From Voacanga thouarsii (lineage: Eukaryota; Streptophyta; Magnoliopsida; Gentianales; Apocynaceae), in NCBI GenBank assembly GCA_026120185.1, contig JANUWF010002285.1, forward strand, positions 992,001 to 1,056,000: a stretch of DNA of 64,000 bases. Reading direction: 5' to 3'. A model generated the notes under the pieces. It did no database searches, had not been told where the DNA came from, and saw only the letters and a list, made by a program, of their open reading frames with translations. Position numbers and translations under genes: made by a program. Positions 58,082 to 64,000 of the stretch are shown in pieces; positions within the stretch are counted from its first letter, which is position 1; every line of letters starts with the position of its first letter.

Positions 58082-60011
58082 ATAGCTCTCCTAATCACCT
58101 CTCTCTATGCTTCCGTCACACAATCCCTAAAAATAATCGACCTACACTCATAGTCATCCATGCTTCATTTAGCATCTAGGGTTCTCAACTCAAATAATAT
58201 AGCCAACTGTATACCAAAGGAATTGATTAAATTCCTGAATTCATTTATATTCCATGTCATACTAGAAATGAAATGTACACTTGAAATAATTCCACCTCGT
58301 ATTTCTTATTCTCCACATACAAATAAAGTCTTCATATGCTATTCCAATTTTTCATCCACTTATCAAATTATAAAATAGCATATGGATCCATTTTCATGAA
58401 ATAAAAATACGTATTCTATTTCTTTGTTATGCTTTTTTGTTTTGAGTATCACTTTCAACCTACTAATCCAAATCTCATCAAATTGGTGCCAAAATGTTCC
58501 TAGAATCCTTAAATTTAATATCATATAATTTAGTTTCCCAAATCTAGAAGGATTACAGATTATTAAAAGCAAAATAGCCCCAGATTTTCTTTGGATAAAA
58601 TTCTGCAATTCTTCCTTCATGAACTATCTCGGTATTTTAGCTATATCTTATGATCTACAGGTCCAAATTACCTCAAATTTGCACCAAAACACTCTTTATA
58701 CTTGTAGCTTCAATGCCATATAAGTATTTGTCCAAACATGGAAACCATTACAAAGTTATGGTCCAAAAAACTCTTCTTTCAATTCCAGAATTTTATGTAT
58801 TATTCAACAAATATATTTCCTTTTGATTCCTAATTCATCATACCATTTGAAGATCATTTAATTCATTCCAATCTCCTTGTTTAACATCATCTAATCACTG
58901 ATTTTTAGTGATGAACAAAGCAGAAATTTCACATATATTTACCAACAAAATCGACAACCTCAATCAAGCATTATATTCTTATATTTATTCTGAACAACAA
59001 GCTAGTTTCAGCTTACTTTCTGCTTCCATCTAGTAACACTATGCAGCCATATATAATCCATTAAAACACCTTCAAACCTTATTTAATCACCACAAAAACA
59101 CAGTTAACAACTTGCAAATCCATCTGCCATATAGCATATATTCAAAACTAGATTTATACAATAGATTTCACTAACTATGCTTCATAGTTTATGCATAACA
59201 CCATGCAATATTTATACTAAAATAATCCCCATAACACACTTATCAACTTTAATTCATAAAGGTAAGTGATTTACCTTGAATTTGCTGATTTCTTAATAAA
59301 AAATTGCCTAAGTTTTTCTTCCTTTTTTCTTTCTTTTCTCACGGAATATCCTTTTCTCTCTCTTTCCTATTTTTCTCCTATTTTCTCTCTTTTTATTTCT
59401 TTTCTTTTTCTTTCCTTTTCAAGTATGATTTCCAGTTGCAAAATGGCCCCAACCACATTCTTCATCTTCCAGTTATAGAAGAATTTCCATCCTAGTCATT
59501 TGATGTATTAATTGCTCAACCAACTTGGTATAATCCTGTTGGTCCAAATATAGCTTAGGTAGCATGCATTGGTGTCCTTTAGAAGTTCATAGAATGTTGA
59601 CAAAGTATTCTTCCAACCAATGACATTCCAACACTTAGCTTATCCATTAATAAAGAAGTGACACTTAGCTTTTCCCAACTAATGAAAATGCGACACTTGT
59701 TTCTCTTAACCAAAATAACTTTAATTCTTTAGGAGGACTTCATATTTCTTCAGGAACATATATAATTAGGTCCAATCGGGAAAAACTTTTATTCGTTCAA
59801 TTGAAGGTAATAGTGTATCTCAAAATTTTCAAATTCTCGCCTAGTTATTCATAATTTAAGATTAAAAAAATCCAATAATATTCTTGAAGAATTTTATTGC
59901 AACAAATCCTTTGTCTCATTAAACTACTCACTCCTTGTCCTAACTGAGCATACCAATTCTTTCTCGGTATAAAGCAATCATCAATTGATGTGCAAAACTC
60001 GGGATGTTACA

Positions 60012-60696
60012 TTAATGTGTATATAACTGATAGACAATGTATATTTTTAAGGAAATCATGATAAAGATAATGGTGTGAGATTCCTGCTACATTATACAAT
60101 ACTTGTGCTTAACAAAATCCCTGGTCATAGTATTAATAAGATAGGACCTCTTTAATAAGTATAGACTAGAGCGTGTTTTACTTGTTGATTGGATCAAGCG
60201 ATAGTTCTTACATCAGTGAGTATTGAAAAGTTAACACATGAATGCTTGTTAAGTAAATAAGTTCATTGGAAGACCTAACCATGAAATAATCACATAGATA
60301 ATTGTTTAGTGCCAATAATAAAATTTCATTATAGCAAAAGTGCAAGTATCCTTATATTTGAGATCTCCAAAGAACTTTATAAACTTAGTGTTGTACTTTG
60401 ATTCTTATCCTTGGAATTTCTTTGAGATAGCAAATAGAGAGGACATTAGGTACAACATGAAGTATACGAAAGTAGTTGAGTAGATCAACAAAAGATTCTT
60501 CGCTTTTAATAGTAGGAGAGTATATCTTATGACCCCTTGTAGTAAATCACTATTCAAGAAGTCCTTAGTTAAGGCAGCTATGTGTTGAAAATAGTACCAA
60601 ATGATATGCGTAATGAGTAATAGATTCCATGAGCAAGTACTAACAAATTCAGGCTAGAATAAATTATATTCTAGAGCGAGTTGACACTCATTCTGT
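60012..60696 (+). repeat. Truncated LTR A-like fragment, reversed
   Basis: The plus strand reads as the sense of LTR A/A2: AAGGAAATCATGATAAAGAT, GGTCATAGTATTAATAAGA and, further on, AAATTATATTCTAGAGCGAG, matching the reverse complements of 41640-41780 and 41080-41110. It begins about 100 bp inside the LTR and stops at 60696. Divergence is high. No target duplication is visible. Confidence 0.75.
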
Positions 60697-60944
60697 GAAA
60701 CCCCACCTAAAGCCAACCCTAGAGTAAGGGGGTCAGGATGCATATCATATTATTTTGCATGAATATATATGTTTTAAATGATTCTATGTGCTTTAGAGTT
60801 GTGGATTATAGGTTAAAATGCTTAGTTATGTTTATCGAGTAGGAATGGTAAAATGGTAATTTTGCTTGAGGTCAAAATAGGAAGAAAGCTTGAGGATTAA
60901 ATAAGAAGAAAATGTGGGTGAGAAAATAACAACAAGAGTTGTTG

Positions 60945-60998
60945 TGGTTTAGTGGTTAGAGCTTTGGAATTAATTTCTAAGGCCATAAGTTCAAATCC
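60945..60998 (+). promoter_or_regulatory. tRNA-like A and B boxes
   Basis: TGGTTTAGTGGTTAGAGC (60945-60962) resembles a pol III A box, and GTTCAAATCC (60989-60998) a B box. The 44-nt distance is as in tRNA genes and tRNA-derived SINEs. The intervening sequence does not fold as a tRNA by eye. Confidence 0.45.
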
Positions 60999-62574
60999 CA
61001 TCATTTAAGCTTTTGTCATGATTATCTTAACTAAGTTTGAATTTTTGTTTTCTTGCATTTCATGGAAATAGGAATATTATCTTAGGGGAGACATGAAGAG
61101 AATGCCCTAATCTTATCCTCATGTCCTAAAAAGAATTCTAGAGGAATTCTTGTCTTTTTTATTACCACTAGCTTGTCCTAACATCTTTATAATTCAAAAC
61201 CATTAAATCCTTTCTTTTAAATTCCAAAAAAATTCTGTGATAACTCCACCTTGAATTTCGAAAATCAGCTTTGGAGGTTGGGAAGTTGGCCGAAAGTAGG
61301 AGGACAAATAGAAAAGGTTTCCAAGAGAAAATCAATCACCATGATAGCACCTTCAAACTCTCCTTCACGTTGTTCATATTCTAGTAAAGGAAAATCTGGA
61401 AATTTTCCAGAATCTTTGCAGGCCATTTCTTCAAAAATTCAGCTAGTAAACCCACTCATTTTCTGCTAGAAAAATGGTCATTTCATGTGGCTTGACGGCT
61501 GGAAAATCTGTGCAATGTTCGGAATGCACAAATAGCACCAAACCAGAAAAAAATTCTGGGCATTTCGCAGCGTTCAACAAAGTAAATGAAGCTGTTTTGA
61601 TTCATCTTCAAGCCAGCAAAACTCCTCAATATTTCTCCAGCATTAAGGCTGTAAAACCACCTTAGAAAGACCTTCAAACTCCCTCAAGAGTCAGCTGCAA
61701 ATCGGGTTGAAGGTGTGCAGAAATTCTGCACAGCCTTCGAAACTCTTGAAGCATGAAACCAGAATTTTCCAGCTTTGCTCCCTTCTAGCCTAGACCGAAA
61801 ATCACCTTCAACCTCTGCAAATTGAACCTTGCTCAGCTGTAGACTGAACACCATTAACTCCACACTTACCTTAAGCATATGGACTCTATAGCCACACCAC
61901 AAAACACTCCTAAGATCACTCCATTCAAACTCTTTTTGAACTTCAAATAATTTCAGCATTTTACTCCATTAAAATCACTCTTGTATTAGGCAAATAAACC
62001 AGAATTTCCTCTACCATTTAAGACTGAATTTCGGCAAGCCTTGGAGCAACATCAACCTTCAATTAATTCAGCAAAACCACCAAGTTCAGCCGGCACCATT
62101 GAAGACCATAGAAACCTCTCTTGATCAAACACCATAGCTAACCTCTTACCTTAAACATCTCCACCATTTCCTCCATTTAAATTTAAAAAAAAATATATAA
62201 TCATTCTCTCTCATTCTTGCTGAAAACCGAAACCCTTATTCACTCCATACCATTCGGCCAGCCCTCTACCAAAATTCGTGCAGCATTTTTTCCAAATTCT
62301 CTCCATTTTCACCTAGAACACCAAGAACACACACTAACCTTCTTCAAGCCTAACCCAACTCTAAACACCTCCAATCACTCTCAAATACTCCAAATCACTT
62401 CCATTTAATCTCTAAACTTCATTTCTGGTATTTAAAACACAAAACCTCGCAAACAAGAATTTTCGAACAGATCAAAATTAACTTTTCTTTGAAGGTCTCA
62501 AGAACATCAACAAGGTAAGTCAAGAACAACCTTCTTGTTCATCTTCTTCCATTCGATTGTACTGTTCTAATGTC

Positions 62575-62594
62575 TATCTCTCTCTCTCTCTCTC
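62575..62594 (+). repeat. (CT)n microsatellite
   Basis: About ten CT units lie in a non-coding, pyrimidine-rich stretch. Confidence 0.85.
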
Positions 62595-64000
62595 TTTTCC
62601 AACCGAAATGGTTGATCAACCATCAACCATGGCCGTTTTCCCGTTGGATCATTCAAGGCTCTCAATCGCGTAGACCTTCTTAATTCTTCATCAAAGTGTT
62701 CATCAAATCAAGTATTTTCCTTTAATCCTTCTTTTAATTCAGTATTCATGTCTCTTAGATATTGATAGGAAGAATGAAATATGGATAAGGGATTGAGTAT
62801 ATGCATGTGGATTAAGGGGATGGAGTTAAGGCATGGTGATTGTTGTATAGGACTGAGTTATATGAATTTTCTTTTGAATCAATGTATGTTCTTCGTGCTT
62901 AATGAATTTTATGGAGGTTTGAAGCATGTTAGAGACCATGACACCAAAGGTGATTAGGTTTTTATCTTCTTATTTTTCCATGGAAACCATAATTGATGAT
63001 TATGCTTAGTAGGATTTTGGCCATGTGATGGTATGAGATAATTCAAATGTATGTTCATGAATGGATTAATATATTGTTTGATGATGGAGAAGGTGTTCAT
63101 GAATCCTTTCTAGCAATAGGAAAAATCATGGTGAAAAAGTATTTTCTTGTTAAGGCTAGATTATTTTTATTAACAAATTTTATTACCTTGAATAGAATGC
63201 TGGTATATTTTTCCCTATAAAATTCGAAACTCTAGGGAGATTTGGAATGGTTTATTAATTAAAATATTAATATTTTCTTTATCAAATAAAGGAGATCTTT
63301 TATTAAAAATAATATATATAGTAATAAATCCTTTGCAATAAATAAAATATTATTAGAATCTATTTGTTATTTATTAATTAAAATTTAAAATAATTCATTC
63401 ATTATTATTTTTATTTATTACTAATTATTTATTATCTATTTAAAAATTAATTAAAGGTTATTTGTAATTAAATATTTATTTATAATAAAGCTATTTTTAA
63501 ATCACCATTTATTAATACTATTTAGGACTTAATATTCAAACCTTAGTTTATTTATTAAAAATAACACTCAAGAATTATTAATTGGGTCTATAATTTATTA
63601 GCAATTATTTTAGAACCCCAAGTTATTTTAACTTATCAACTAAAATTTATTTTGTAAAATTCTTTATCACCTAGCCTTAAAGCTTAGGACATTAGGGTCA
63701 TGGCTAGTCATGGTTGTAACTAGTTGAGCTAAGAAATTATTTATGTAAGACAGGTATAGTTCGAATGTAACATTATGTCTTGTGTTTACCCCAAGCGGGG
63801 TTAGGATAGACTTGGAAGACGTTTGAGTTGAGCAAGCAAAGAATCAGGTAAGCGCCTGCATGGAGTTTTGTGAAGACCAAAAAGTTATTGTGGCAAGCCA
63901 AATATGATGTATATGGACATTTATTTTGTAAAGGCAATTAAGGACTGTTTTTCCTTTTTATTTCAGTCAAGCAAATCATTTGAAAGTTAAACAAGCAGTT

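Larger units (their letters stand above)
39100..60011 (-). mobile_element. Ty3/gypsy element 'E' with very long LTR (partial)
   Basis: Minus-strand pieces: a 5' LTR (46340-60011, interrupted), PBS at 46326-46337, leader (45937-46325 and 40045-40189, split by copia A2) and gag (39100-40044). Outer copia B truncates it on the left at 39099, so pol would lie beyond the window if outer B is an insertion in E. LTR length without copia A1 is about 4.5 kb. The ends TGTAACATCCCGAG (sense start) and GGTGTCACA (sense end), plus a TGAGTAATTTTCACTCA-like stretch in the U5 side, recall the Tekay/Del group; this is an inference. Confidence 0.65.
46340..60011 (-). repeat. 5' LTR of gypsy E (about 4.5 kb, split by copia A1)
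   Basis: It begins TGTGACACCTC next to the PBS and ends CTCGGGATGTTACA at 60011. Copia A1 occupies 48925-58081. The remaining 2.6 kb and 1.9 kb have no coding potential and are AT-rich. The first part carries a TTACTCAGTGAATCCC stretch and the second an ATTACCTCAAATTTGCACC stretch. Part of the middle is a short LINE-like insert (48773 onward). The right boundary rests only on the terminal TGTAACATCCCGAG (sense), since no partner LTR is in the window. Confidence 0.55.
60697..64000 (+). repeat. LTR-like, non-coding gypsy-type region (runs off the end)
   Basis: It starts TGTGAAACCCCACC, a form typical of gypsy LTR starts, and extends 3.3 kb to the window end without coding potential. It holds a tRNA-like A/B-box pair (60945-60998), a (CT)n run (62575-62594) and a very AT-rich part (63190-63670). 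The short frames between 61251 and 62408 lie on both strands, overlap and resemble nothing. It may also be ordinary intergenic DNA. Confidence 0.4.

Noticed and set aside
60945..60998. A functional tRNA gene
   Set aside because: The A and B boxes are present but no acceptor or anticodon stem pairs by eye, so it is reported only as tRNA-like.
61251..62408. Several short frames on both strands near the right end
   Set aside because: They overlap each other on opposite strands, none has a recognisable domain, and the region looks LTR-like. A short plant exon cannot be wholly excluded without transcript data.

Overview
This 64 kb window is plant nuclear DNA, probably from an angiosperm with a repeat-rich genome. 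The evidence is: several families of Ty1/copia and Ty3/gypsy LTR retrotransposons with plant-type gag and pol, primer-binding sites (PBS) matching plant initiator tRNA-Met and an Athila/Tat-type tRNA, 5-bp target-site duplications (TSDs), and an AT-rich background. I found no host gene, rRNA, tRNA gene or CRISPR array. Almost all of it is retrotransposon sequence nested up to four levels deep, and every coding region is broken. The species cannot be named from the sequence.

Nesting, outermost first. (0) A minus-strand gypsy element 'E': gag at 39100-40044, PBS at 46326-46337 and a very long 5' LTR at 46340-60011. Its leader is interrupted by copia 'A2' (40195-45931, TSD CCTTG), and its LTR is interrupted by copia 'A1' (48925-58081, TSD ATATC/ATAGC). 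(1) A minus-strand copia 'outer B' occupies 1-39099. Its 5' LTR is at 37184-39099 and its 3' end lies left of the window. (2) Outer B is split by gypsy 'F' (632-29851), a solo LTR 'C' (30531-32050, TSD ACATC) and a solo LTR 'D' (34053-35567, TSD TTAAT). (3) Gypsy F is split by a solo LTR 'A' (1786-3497, TSD ATAAG), a solo LTR 'B' (4050-5851, TSD GCGAC/GTGAC) and a full copia 'inner B' (7348-25452). (4) Inner B is split by a pol-less Athila/Tat-like gypsy 'D' (10129-18434), a solo LTR C (19048-20563, TSD ACCAG/ACCAA) and a solo LTR B (20583-21806, TSD TGGAC). Right of 60011 lie a reversed LTR-A fragment and a gypsy-type LTR-like region that runs off the end.

The fragments can be joined into elements because interrupted reading frames resume on the far side of each insertion. 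They carry gag, protease, integrase, RT and RNase H in copia order, or gag, protease, RT, RNase H and integrase in gypsy order. The catalytic residues are often lost: F has YFYD for YxDD, outer B has YMDN, A1 and A2 lack the second integrase Asp, and inner B has Lys for the integrase Glu. By LTR comparison A2 is the youngest (3 differences in about 209 bp); A1, F and inner B look about 10% diverged by eye.

The most unusual signal is a GC-rich module of about 50 nt: two near-palindromic CCGGCGCCGG-like boxes, then a TTCTGTTC-like tail. It recurs, often every 100 nt or so, in gypsy F LTRs, LTR D, the D internal region, the leader of copia A1 and one LTR B, always in the same orientation relative to the host element. 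Element letters (A-G) are my own labels. Clade names are inferences from remembered family features, not searches.
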